The notes beneath the pieces are model-generated. The model searched no databases and was not told where the DNA came from. It was given only the letters and a program-made list of their open reading frames with translations. This document shows positions 45,226-55,734 of a DNA stretch of 64,000 bases, piece by piece. Each line of letters begins with the position of its first letter. Position 1 is the stretch's first letter. Source of the DNA: Apostichopus japonicus (taxonomy: Eukaryota; Echinodermata; Holothuroidea; Aspidochirotida; Stichopodidae); NCBI RefSeq assembly GCF_037975245.1, contig NC_092574.1, positions 27,760,713-27,824,712 of the forward strand, written 5' to 3'. Made by a program: the position numbers and the translations under genes.

Positions 45226-47099
45226 AAGGACCTTATTAGAATGTTGTGATGATGTCTTTTCTTAAATACTTCTTAAATAAACTCAACGACTTTTTGGTCT
45301 ATATATTATCTGAAAGGAAATTCCATGTTTTAATTATACGGTTACGAAAGCTATAGGTGCCTATACTAGTAGTACGGTAAAAATTACGATGTGCATTATA
45401 AGTATGTCTCGTTTAATTGTTATAAAAAGTTTTGTTGAATAAAACTGTGGACATATTCCGGCACTAAACCATTCCATGATTTGTAAGCAAAAGCCGCAAG
45501 CTTCATATAGATGATATCATCGAGTTTAAGCAAGTTTAGTTTCTTGAACAGCGGACTAGTGTGTTCCCGGAGTGCAGAATTGGTAATGTGACGAATAGGT
45601 ATACATTTTGGTGTTTGCTAAGGTGATCAAGATTCACATTGTGTGTCACAGACCAAATAATTGTACAGTATGTTAAGTGTGGTAAGATCAGAGTTTGATA
45701 AATCATTGTAAGTATATTATGTGGGAAGAAATGCTTCAATGTAGAGAGTATTCCAATATTTCTTGCGACTTTGTTACAGATCGATGATACGTGGTTGCGC
45801 CATGAAAAATTACAGTCAATATCAACACCTAACAACTTCGAAGTAGTTACAAGATTAATAATTTTACCGTTCATTTTTATGTCTTTATCTCAATGAAATT
45901 TTCTATCAGTGTTGAAAGCAATAAACTTAGTTTTTTCAAAGTTAATAGATAGTTTATTAGCAGTGAACCATCATAGAATTTACTTAATTCATTAGAAACA
46001 GTACTTTGTAGTGTGTCTAAATTATCAGAATGGAGAAAAAATGAGTATCGTCAGCAACTAATGTAATGTTTGCAATTTTAGAGACTTGGCAAATGTCATT
46101 GATATATATAATGAATAATAAGGGGCCCAAAATAGATCCTTGTATTTTAGCAAGTTCAGATTTTGAGTTCTTATATGAGGTATAGTGATAACGATTAGAA
46201 AAATAGCTGTCTAGCCAGTTAAGCGTGGTTCCTCAGATACCATAGAAGGTTGTTCAATAAAATGTTGTGGTCGATAGTGTCAAAAGCTTTTGAAAGATCA
46301 AGGAAGACGCCAATACATGTTTTATTATGGTCAATTACAGTATACAGTTTGTCGATAGCATCTACCAAAGCAAGTTCAGGTGAATGGTCAGGGCGAAAAC
46401 CACACTGTTCTTTACACAAAATATCGTATCCGCTAAGAAAGCTAAAAATACGATTAAAAATAAGGCGTTCAATAATGTTAGAAAAAGATGATAGCAAAGA
46501 TAAATGGCGATAATCCTCATAGTCACTAGTGTCTCCCTTCTTAAATATTGGTATAACTTCTTTATAATCTTTAGTTTTTTTCTGAAAATATGCCAGTATT
46601 GAATGCAGGGGCGTCAATCCGATTTGAAACGTGGGGGGGGGGGGGACGTAATCGATTCGAGTATTCCGGCCGTAAGTACTATCTAAGCGGAGCGCCACCA
46701 TCGGTTGGCGCGCAGCGTATACCAAGAAAATTTCAGATTTCAATACCTGCCAGATCGCTGGAGATGGCACTTGCCAGGCTGGATAGGAGCCATCTAGTTG
46801 CGTGATTTCAGGTGAAAATTACAAATTCGTCACTCAGGAAATCTGCAATAAAGTTCATGCGGCCTTCATTTTTGGTGGATTATTTCTTTTGTTAGTGATT
46901 CCAATTGACATGAACATTAGAACCCAGTGCAAGTTGACAAATGATGCGGCGAACTGGAACCCCAGCCCCATTTTGCCATATGTTTCAGGATAAAATACCC
47001 CTCAATTGTTCGAACCCATGACAACTAACAATCTGTGAATAAATTTACTTCGAAATGGGCACATTATATTGCACCAAGTCGGTCAAGGAATGACCCCAG

Positions 47100-47418
47100 C
47101 AGGGGTGGGCTACCTTTTTGAATGAATGGGCCAGATTTTAGAAGCGAAAGATTGACAGGGCCGCACCTAACCAACGACCTGCTGTTGATTTCAAACCTTT
47201 GCTTCCGAGGACGTTCAAGAAATAGGTGTGTGTACTAATCTGTATTCAAAAAAACATAATGTTAATACATTCCAATTGATAATTAATGGTGATAATAGAC
47301 CTACCTGACAGCATCATAAGTGCAGATATATTCTAGGCAGCTAGTTCGTTTTTTGTGATGATGTAAAAAATCACTGGCGGGCCGCATGTGGCCCGCGGGC
47401 CGTAGTTGCCCACCCCTG
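47100..47418. mobile_element. hAT MITE of 319 bp nested in the hAT element
   Basis: Ends CAGGGGTGGGCTACC and GTAGTTGCCCACCCCTG are inverted; the right side adds CTACGGCCCGCGGGCCAC (complement strand), a terminal sequence familiar from hAT elements of many animals. Flanking 8-mers GACCCCAG and GCCTGTAG agree at five of eight positions, suggesting a decayed duplication and an older insertion. Confidence 0.8.
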
Positions 47419-48008
47419 GCCTGTAGGAACGATGTCCCAAAATGTCTCCGGACATATAGGCGAAGGAAGCTATCCGCCGCGACTGCATGTGAGTTTCTCG
47501 ACTTGCCGTCCTGGGAGCCGTACCACAATATTGGCGATTTCCTCATACGCCATTATTAATAATTTAAATAACTAACTAATTAGGCACAGCCCAGATCCGA
47601 GTTCGTATAGTGAGCTTAGCGCATATTTGGCAAAAAGTCGTCATACGCCAGCATGTTAAACCACCAATGACTTTTAATACCACCCGTGACACACTTCCAA
47701 CGGAACTGTGTCAGTTTAAATGTTTTGCTAGGTCTACGAGAATACATTTCTATGAAATTTGAAACAAGGATGGCAAGACAAACCACTTTAATTATGTTTT
47801 CAGGACCTCACACATGCGCATGTATCATCAGACTTAGAATAGGTCCCATTTGAGTGGTGGCTAAAGTGATGAAGGCATCCAAATAAATCAGTGGTTGTTC
47901 GTTGGAGTACTCACGCAAGTTACCTAGTTACCTCGGTTGCAAGGTGGATCTGCATCGGTATAATCGGGTGAATTCTGGTCGGAGCGTACTATGTAACCAC
48001 CGTGTACC

Positions 48009-48895
48009 CAGGAACGTAGCTAAAGCCTGGTGATTGGGAGTGGGGTGTAGTGGCTGAAAATCCAACTGGATGGGTTTTGAAGCCAGAAAATTACGACTGC
48101 TGCTTTGTACCCCCCCCCCCCCACCCTGGCGCTACTCGTTTACGATACGGTCAGTGTCAGACACCCAATCTTTCGCGACTGCACTTTTGTTCCGAACTTT
48201 TTTTCGATACATTTGTACTCACTGGCACTCATTTCACAAATTTATTAGCCCCACCCCAACCAAATATGATGATGCTGATAATTTTTCAGGCACCTACTGA
48301 AAGAAAGATCATTTGCATTGTGTTTTTCAGTAGTTAAACTTATATTATTATTACCATTAATATTGTAACGACTTCCAAATAACTCTAACCAATATGGAAG
48401 GGTAATAAGGCGGAAATGATTGTATGTTATTTGCATGCGATTTAAAAGTCGATGCATGTCCATATAATATGCACATTAACATGTGGAAAATTTTGGTTAT
48501 ATTTTTCGGGCAAGTCATTACAACACCCCCCCCCCACCCCCTAAATCAAATTGGGCTCCTACGCCTATGACGGTAGTTCTATTAGGCATTTTTTGATTGG
48601 AGTATTCATAAGCATACGAAGTTTTGTACGGTGGAATATAAGAATCGCGAGATACAATTTTTCAAAGTGGCAAGGAAAACGTGGTAAATATGACAGATTC
48701 AAGGTAAATTTTGACCAAAATTTTTCAATTTTTAGGTCATGCACAATCACAGAAATAAATGAAATGAATAGGCCTAGATAAACTAGAGTGCGACAGTCGG
48801 AAATTCCAACTGTCGGACTCCAATTTTCCAACTATCGTCAGTTTTACTAAGTTTGGGGTGAGACACCCCCACACCCCCCTCTAGCGACGTCCCTG
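48009..48895. mobile_element. hAT non-autonomous element of 887 bp nested in the hAT element
   Basis: Ends CAGGAACGTAGCTAAAG and CTCTAGCGACGTCCCTG are inverted with few mismatches. CGTGTACC is perfectly duplicated at 48001-48008 and 48896-48903. No transposase-like frame inside; C/G tracts near 48111 and 48525. Confidence 0.9.
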
Positions 48896-49125
48896 CGTGT
48901 ACCCAGTGTTCTCACTGTGGAGTAAACTCCGGTATCCCTCAACAACAAGGTAACATGGGATGCGCTGCCACGGAATATGCTCCCTATTTCATTTCCCCAA
49001 TATTAGGTAACGGGCACCGTCTTTGAAACACCATCTAGCCTACAACTAAACAACAACTATGTACAAGCTTTGGATCTAGCTATGAAGTGCTGTCTCTTAT
49101 GATAATGACGGACGGCACTATTTTT

Positions 49126-49544
49126 CTACTGGAATCGCCCGAAGATGCGGCGTCTGTAATCCGAGGAACCAACGAACTTCTCTGCTAACTCCTCAGGCTT
49201 CAACTGGGCTAGACGTTCGCGGTGAATATGGCACACCATCACATGCTTCAGCCTATATTGAGTCATGGTGCTCCGTAGCCATGTTTTCAAACGCCTCAAA
49301 GCACTAAATTATCTCTCGGCTTCCGTCGAACTGGCGGAGGAGACGAGGAGGACCACAAGAGAGCTTCGACTTCACCAAACATAGCCCGTACCGCTGGATT
49401 CATCAACTTGAATATTTGTCTATACCCTTCAACCGACGACGACTGGAACTGGCCTCGAAAGAAATGCAGACTAAGCTTAAGATTGTCGGAGAGCTCAGGG
49501 TACCAACTCACGAGATCTGGGTGGAATTCTCCATTCAGCAACAT
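49126..49544 (-). pseudogene. hAT transposase C-terminal (dimerisation domain) remnant
   Basis: The minus strand reads FHPDLVSWYPELSDNLKLSL, SVEGYRQIFKLMNPAVRAM and FGEVEALL, then, after a frameshift, LLVSSASSTEAER, a stop in place of the usual Ser, and FSALRRLKTWLRSTMTQYRL, KHVMVCHIHRERLA ending GSSDYRRRIFGRF. The SAEAERSFSALRRLKT.LRSTM...R pattern is the conserved hAT C-terminal dimerisation motif, as in ZMYM1-like and 52-kDa-repressor-like hAT transposases. One frameshift and one stop show it is inactive. Confidence 0.88.
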
Positions 49545-49870
49545 TGAGTGATATTCGATGATATGAATCCTGAGATGTGTAAGCCCTAACCAAATAGAGC
49601 CACATCATTAATCTTTTTCCAAAATCTGTGGGGGAGGGGGGACATTTGATATTGTTTCCACCACTCGAAATGTGGGGGGGGGACGTGTCCCCCCGCCCCC
49701 CTGGATTGACGCCCATAATTGAATGAAATATTACAGACGTGCGTCAAAGGTTCAGCAATAAAAGGTATAACTTGCCTAACAATATCAGGTTTAAAGTTTT
49801 CATATCCTGCTGCTTTTTGGGGTTTTAGACTGGAATTGACTATTTCTAAAATGTCTTCTTTAGTTACTGG

Positions 49871-49871
<1 letters not shown>

Positions 49872-49950
<79 letters not shown>
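49872..49950. repeat. (AT)n microsatellite
   Basis: About 39 uninterrupted AT dinucleotides. Confidence 0.98.
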
Positions 49951-49953
<3 letters not shown>

Positions 49954-50454
49954 GACTTTTCGAATCTTTACTGTGAATAAACTGTTCTGCCGTGCAATTG
50001 TGTTTTAGATTCTGGCAAGTGTAGGACCTGCATTTACAAAGTAATCATTAAAATAGTAAGCAATTGTATCCTCATTGCTAGTCTCTACATTATCTCCTTC
50101 AAAAGTAGCAGGATATGACGATTGCTTACGGTTTTATGAAGAATACTGTTAATTGCTTTCCAAGTGTTATTTACATTGTTTCTGCTTTCATTGAATTCAT
50201 TATTAATCTATAACCTTTTAGATTATCTAATGGGTTGATTTAGGTTTTTTGCGATATATTGTGTACGTAGACTTGTTACTATTTGTAGTATTCTTTAAAT
50301 AGCGTTTAAAAAGGAGGTTCTTTTTTTTAATGGATGTTAAGATACCATTCATGATCCATTCGTGATATGTACTGAATGATGCAGACATTTGAAAATAGGA
50401 CAGATTTATGTGTTTAGGGTCGAGGTTAAGTCACTTTGTCCTAATTTGAGCAAA

Positions 50455-50900
50455 CTCCTCCTAGTATGTAAGTCTGATCAAGTTCAAAACTTGATGGGTG
50501 GGTGCCTGACCATGTACTGTAAACTCGTGCCTGTGTGATTGGTGATGTCATAGGTCAAATACCCCCAAAACTTGTTTTTAGCCATTATCTGCTTGACAGT
50601 ATGCTGGAAAAAGGTATTAAACCACAAGATATGTAGAGAATAATGAGACAACATTTTAAATGGTACTTATGTGGTTGTTAGGCCGGAGTCAAAGGTCTAT
50701 ATAGGTCAAATTGGATTAAATTGGGTATGTGCCTGACCATGTAAACTAGATCCTGTGTAATTGTTATGACGTCCTAGGTCAAAGGTCAAGAAATCTAAAA
50801 ATTAGGGTTAAGTCATTCTCTGCATGCCAACATGTTGGAAATTTTGAAATAAGACAGATGAGGGTCAGGGTCAAAGATCAACTGAGTTATAAGGTAAACA
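50455..50900. repeat. Dispersed repeat, second copy of 44200-44784
   Basis: Contains CAAGTTCAAAACTTGATGGG, GTGATGTCATAGGTCAAA, two successive module copies and a perfect DR1 (50776-50788) next to TATGACGTC. Confidence 0.75.
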
Positions 50901-51064
50901 TTTTTTTCGATGTAGATCAATTCCATCATAGAAGAGATGAGATCTGCAACTCTGTGGATTGCCATCTTGTTAGAATTTTGTCCGGTCGTGGAATACTGAA
51001 ACAGTGGTAACCCTTATCGATGGACTTGGCAAAAGCCTTAACATTGTAAGATAAAGAAGACTAA

Positions 51065-52578
51065 TTCAAGAGGACTGACATCTCTGTTTGGTATGGTCAG
51101 AGGACTGACATTTCTGTATGTTGTATGGTATGGTCAGAGGACTGACATCTCTGTATGTTGTATGGTATGGTCAGAGGACTGACATCTCTGTATGTAATAT
51201 GGTATGGTCAGAGGACTGACATCTCTGTATGTAATATGGTATGGTCAGAGGACTGACATCTCTGTATGTAATATGGTATGGTCAGAGGACTGACATCTCT
51301 GTATGTTGTATGGTATGGTCAGAGGACTGACATCTCTGTATGTTGTATGGTATGGTCAGAGGACTGACATCTCTGTATGTTGTATGGTATGGTCAGAGGA
51401 CTGACATCTCTGTATGTTATATGGTATGGTCAGAGGACTGACATCTCTGTATGTTATATGGTATGGTCAGAGGACTGACATCTCTGTATGTTGTATGGTA
51501 TGGTCAGAGGACTGACATCTCTGTATGTTATATGGTATGGTCAGAGGACTGACATCTCTGTATGTTATATGGTATGGTCAGAGGACTGACATCTCTGTAT
51601 GTTATATGGTATGGTCAGAGGACTGACATCTCTGTATGTTGTATGGTATGGTCAGAGGACTGACATCTCTGTATGTTATATGGTATGGTCAGAGGACTGA
51701 CATCTCTGTATGTTATATGGTATGGTCAGAGGACTGACATCTCTGTATGTTATATGGTATGGTCAGAGGACTGACATCTCTGTATGTTGTATGGTATGGT
51801 CAGAGGACTGACATCTCTGTATGTTGTATGGTATGGTCAGAGGACTGACATCTCTGTATGTTGTATGGTATGGTCAGAGGACTGACACCTCTGTATGTTA
51901 TATGGTATGGTCAGAGGACTGACATCTCTGTATGTTATATGGTATGGTCAGAGGACTGACATCTCTGTATGTTATATGGTATGGTCAGAGGACTGACATC
52001 TCTGTATGTTGTATGGTATGGTCAGAGGACTGACATCTCTGTATGTTATATGGTATGGTCAGAGGACTGACATCTCTGTATGTTATATGGTATGGTCAGA
52101 GGACTGACATCTCTGTATGTAATATGGTATGGTCAGAGGACTGACATCTCTGTATGTTATATGGTATGGTCAGAGGACTGACATCTCTGTATGTTGTATG
52201 GTATGGTCAGAGGACTGACATCTCTGTATGTTATATGGTATGGTCAGAGGACTGACATCTCTGTATGTTGTATGGTATGGTCAGAGGACTGACATCTCTG
52301 TATGTTATATGGTATGGTCAGAGGACTGACATCTCTGTATGTTGTATGGTATGGTCAGAGGACTGACATCTCTGTATGTTATATGGTATGGTCAGAGGAC
52401 TGACATCTCTGTATGTTATATGGTATGGTCAGAGGACTGACATCTCTGTATGTTGTATGGTATGGTCAGAGGACTGACATCTCTGTATGTTGTATGGTAT
52501 GGTCAGAGGACTGACATTTCTGTATGTTGTATGGTATGGTCAGAGGACTGACATCTCTGTGTGTTGTATGGTATGGTC
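51065..52578. repeat. 37-bp minisatellite, about 40 copies
   Basis: The unit is TATGGTATGGTCAGAGGACT plus GACATCTCTGTATGTTG, varying only at TTG/TTA/TAA. Copies are far more alike than in the other arrays, suggesting recent expansion or homogenisation. Each unit contains GTCAG-AGGA-CTGAC, a 5-bp-stem hairpin. It ends abruptly at 52578 against a hAT-like CAAGGGCGGCGG sequence. Confidence 0.98.
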
Positions 52579-52950
52579 AAGGGCGGCGGAAGCACTTTTA
52601 ATCTGGGGGGGCACCGACATCAAAGGGCACTTTGCAGAAATTCGATTGGACTGATGCAGCCTTATATTTAGTACCCTTTTTAACTCTTATTGTATTATCT
52701 TATTTGCGTATACAGATCACTCCATCAACGCCCCCCCCCTCAAGGAAAATATGCATACTAGCACTGTAATATCCAATGTGCAAATTGGGAAACAAGGAAC
52801 AAGTTTTCTTTTAAGACAAAATGAGGTGAAATCATGCTAGTTGCTAATGTAGGAATCTTCCGAATTAGAGTTTATTTCTTGTTAATATCTTAACAATTTT
52901 TTTCCATTCAAAATAGCTTTGAGTTTGACCCACAGAAATTCATTAAAAGT
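52579..52950. other. hAT-like fragment and unassigned sequence
   Basis: Starts CAAGGGCGGCGGAAGC with a G run, like a hAT left end; a C run followed by TCAAGG lies at 52731-52745, but no inverted partner or duplication can be confirmed. Confidence 0.4.
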
Positions 52951-53216
52951 CAGGGGCGTAGCCAGGATTTGCAAAGTTGTATGCACGAAGATCTGAGCGG
53001 AGCGCCACCATCGATTGGCGCGGAGCGTACAAGACAAGTTTTGGTTTTACAATGCCCTCAGATGGCCGGAAACGGCCCTTCCCGAGTGTTCATTCTGGTT
53101 CCCTGGCCTCTTGCTAACTTGAGACACCTCAATTTGTATGTAGAAAAAGGGCACATTTTTAACCTGACGAAAAGTGGGGGGGCACGTGCCCCGTTCCCCC
53201 CGGTTCCGTCGCACTT
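52951..53216. mobile_element. hAT-like non-autonomous element
   Basis: The left end CAGGGGCGTAGCCAGGATT and weakly matching right end CCGTCGCACTTG flank the conserved subterminal block (52996-53100) also present at 42685 and 46686. No target duplication seen, so the right boundary is tentative. Confidence 0.6.
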
Positions 53217-53304
53217 GGGTATGGTCAACCTTATACATCTGCTGCTTTATGTATTTAAAAGTAAAATAAACAGGCTGATTCTGATATGAGGAAAATTAAC
53301 ATTT

Positions 53305-53475
53305 TTAACTAGCCTTTCTTCCATTGAATATATGTGATCTAGCATGACTGGTAGTTTCTGTGACTTTGGTTATTTGAGTCACCACTTGCTTCAAACTAAA
53401 ATGATGCACAGTATTCTTCCAGTTATTGTTATCCTCTTCTAAAAAGTCAAAATTAAATTTACCTATAATAACGAT
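53305..53475 (-). pseudogene. LINE endonuclease fragment
   Basis: Reads IIGKFNFDFLEEDNNNW, KNTVHHFSLKQVVTQITKVT and ETTSHARSHIF before a stop, matching the (I)GDFN.D......W......GL.Q....(P)TR.T segment of LINE apurinic endonucleases, with the catalytic Asp of GDFN replaced by Lys. It may be the displaced 5' part of the LINE at 44785-50450. Confidence 0.75.
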
Positions 53476-53689
53476 ATATCATGGCAAGAACTGTACGGCC
53501 GGCCTGTTAAGCATATTAAGTTAGGTGCTTATCCATCTGGCTAGACAGGCTTAACTTCCATCCACATAACATCCACATAATCTTCTAACTCCACACAACG
53601 TAACAAAGCAGTGTTATTATCAATTTACTGTAAGTTACAAGATCCCCTCCTTACTTTCCAATGCTGTCTCTTTGAATTATTTTACATCC

Positions 53690-53808
53690 TGGAAAGCTAA
53701 TATCTCATTATCAAAGTAATTTCCATTTAAGGACTCCGTATTATTGCTAAACTGTTGACACAACTGAAGTACAACTGTGCGAAGAGGGTTCCAAGCTGAC
53801 CGATCTGA
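53690..53808 (-). other. Unrecognised exon-like minus-strand frame
   Basis: After an acceptor-like ACATTCTCAG, the frame reads RSAWNPLRTVVLQLCQQFSN then NGNYFDNEILAFQDVK and a stop. It looks protein-like but I do not recognise it; its phase fits neither PRCP exon A nor the C3-like exons. It could be LINE-derived given the endonuclease fragment 200 bases downstream. Confidence 0.3.
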
Positions 53809-53824
53809 GAATGTAAATGATTTA

Positions 53825-54365
53825 TTTTAATAACCAGAATGCAACAATGCATTGTGGTTTCGATGATGTAACGAGCAGTTTTCTTCTTGAATCTGCCTTA
53901 ATATTTAGTGAGGGTGTACAACATACTTAATCTTAGTAATACATTGAAAAGCAGTTTGATGTGACAAACAATGAATTCACAATGACACAGGCTGTCATGA
54001 AATGAACATGGACCTCAAGAAACAGACTTCTTGTACTAAATGTGATAGATATATCAACATACTAAATATGACATCTGTCCTTATTGAAATATTGTGTGAA
54101 ACATGTTTTTCACAATTAGACCCATGGTTAACTCAAACGACCATTGACCTCTGTCCACAACATTAGGCTTTTTTCATGTACTCAATGTGGTACAATGACA
54201 TACAAAATATGCGATCTGTCCAAGCTTCCCTTGCAAATTTAAGTTGAGGAAGGCATGTTAGTGTTGAGAGAATAAGGAAGAGTGCAGTGAAGTAAATGTT
54301 TGGCATTTGTTGACTTCAAATGACCTTTGAATGTAGACTTGATAAACTTCCGCAATACAATGCGA
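53825..54365. repeat. Dispersed DR1-like repeat copy, diverged
   Basis: Begins ATAACCAGAATGCA...GGTTTCGATGATGTAAC, as at 8150-8180, with later TTGTACTCAATGTGGTAC-type modules and AAATGACCTTTGAATG near 54318. DR1 motifs are degenerate here. Confidence 0.7.
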
Positions 54366-55598
54366 CAATAAATTTCTGATGTGATGACTGTGCATAACAT
54401 GCATACTTAGGGGTTAATCAATGGTTCCCCGTGCATTTATTGCAGGATCATAATAAATCATGACTAAGTTCAAGCTTTAAGGAATCATCAAACACTATAC
54501 AGGTTTTATTTTCATTATTTATTGAGTGCTTAGCCATATTTCAACTAAGAAACTTGGCAAACTAATGTATTGATGTTTTATTATTACAGTACTAAACATT
54601 TTGAAGTGAAGTTGAAGATTTACCCATTTCTCAGTTACTGTGCAATGCAACAATTTCTGCTTACGAATCATTGAAGTTCATACATTGGCATGTTGCAGAT
54701 AATTGGTAATAGATCAAGTTTAATAAGTGTAAAACATGGTGTAAATGATATGTTACCTGAAGCATACTTAGGTGTTTGAATATTTTCTTTGCAGATTGTC
54801 AGTGTGAGAAGGTTTGAATTGCTCATTTCTTGTCACATAATTCAAGAAATATGATCAACAAAATAAATCAGGAAGTAGATTTGGCTTTATGTTCCTCGTT
54901 TAATTGCTTAACAATACAAGACTACATAATCATGAAATAGTCAACAATATGAAAAACAAATGCAATAATAGAAAAGACAAACAGCACACACTCTACAGCA
55001 TTCTAACAGCTTGTTATCCAAATCCAATTCTTGATCATTATTATATCTGACTTCCTCCTTAGATGCTTGTAATATTTGAACAAAATCTTTCTTAATCACT
55101 TTTATGGGGGAATTAAGTTTGTTCTATCAGCTGCAGTGGCCTTGTTTTATTACCTACCAGCACAACTTTGATGTCCCTGGTCTCTATTTGCAACAGATAA
55201 ACATGAAAATAATCAACTTTTTCAGTAACAAATTGTATCTTCCTACTGTAATGCTATCCTGTAGTGGTTTACTACCACTCCAATGTGTATACCTTAATAT
55301 GCTGTCAAATGTTCACTACTTTGTATATTCCTACAGTAATGCTATCATGTCTTGATTTAATTACTACCACTCCAATGTGTAAATGTGTCATATGTAGCGG
55401 TCTGTTTGGAATAACAATGTCAAATAATGTAAATGTTCACCAACCAATGTGAAAGCAGTACTTTTTATATGGAACATAAATTTCATCAGTTTGGTCATGA
55501 TCCAATTATTTGATAATCAATAGATTGACTTTAGGAACATTTTATCAAAAGAAAAGAAATTGTGAGAAATATCGAAGTGAGCTGAGTAATAGTCATCA
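54366..55598. other. Unassigned sequence including presumed 3' UTR of C3-like gene
   Basis: AT-rich. The part from 55598 down to about 55140 is probably the transcribed 3' UTR of the C3-like gene (AATAAA on the minus strand at 55151-55146). Nothing else recognised. Confidence 0.45.
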
Positions 55599-55734
55599 TC
55601 ACTGACAGTTGTTGTTGCCATGGAGCATGTCTTCTTTGAATTCTTGCATTTTCAAAAACTGCTCCCTGACTCTCCTTTTGTTCCTCAATGGCCAGATCTC
55701 AATAGTTGTTGCTGCGTCTATGATGTATTTGAAG
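55599..55734 (-). CDS. C3-like NTR terminal exon with stop
   Basis: Ser is completed from the split AG|C codon, then FKYIIDAATTIEIWPLRN, a basic stretch (KRRVREQFLKMQ) and HGNNNCQ before the TGA at 55601-55599. YI(I/L)D...(V/I)E.WP is the conserved last strand of complement NTR domains, and a Cys near the C-terminus is typical. The acceptor TGAAACATTTCAG and the exact phase match support it, although the stretch after IWP is unusually basic. Confidence 0.83.

Larger units (their letters stand above)
46606..49717. mobile_element. hAT DNA transposon inserted in the LINE, 3112 bp
   Basis: The left end CAGGGGCGTCAATCC and right end GGATTGACGCCCATA are inverted. The 8-bp duplication ATTGAATG is perfect (46598-46605, 49718-49725); it falls within LINE RT sequence, whose reading resumes on each side. 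G/C homopolymers lie inside the ends. The interior carries a broken transposase (49126-49544) and two later hAT insertions (47100-47418 and 48009-48895). The conserved subterminal block at 46686 is shared with two other elements in the window. Confidence 0.92.
44785..50450 (-). pseudogene. LINE (non-LTR retrotransposon) ORF2 remnant, interrupted by a hAT element
   Basis: Read on the minus strand: linker (PWITNGILTSIKKKN, TWKAINSILHK, near 50400-50180), start of RT (TKEDILEIVNSSLKPQKAAG, EPLTHVCNIS, 49865-49726), the hAT insertion, then the RT core (VIPIFKKGDTSDYEDY, FSNIIERLIFNRI, CGFRPDHSPELALVDAI, GVFLDLSKAFDTIDH, 46605-46219), a catalytic box read as LVADDT rather than the usual YADD, and the C-terminal part (KLLGVDIDCNFSWRNHV, IGILSTLKHFFPHNIL, LPHLTYCTIIW, 45874-45536). 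The 3' UTR runs to about 44785 with AATAAA, including a (TA)n/(TATG)n microsatellite (45005-45225). Several frameshifts and stops: dead copy. Confidence 0.88.

Noticed and set aside
45001-45265. Tyr/Ile/Lys-rich open frames
   Set aside because: Translation of TA/TATG microsatellite.
47301-47546. Minus-strand frame MRKSPILWYGSQDG as a gene
   Set aside because: It runs across a MITE end into GC-rich terminal sequence; too short and unsupported.
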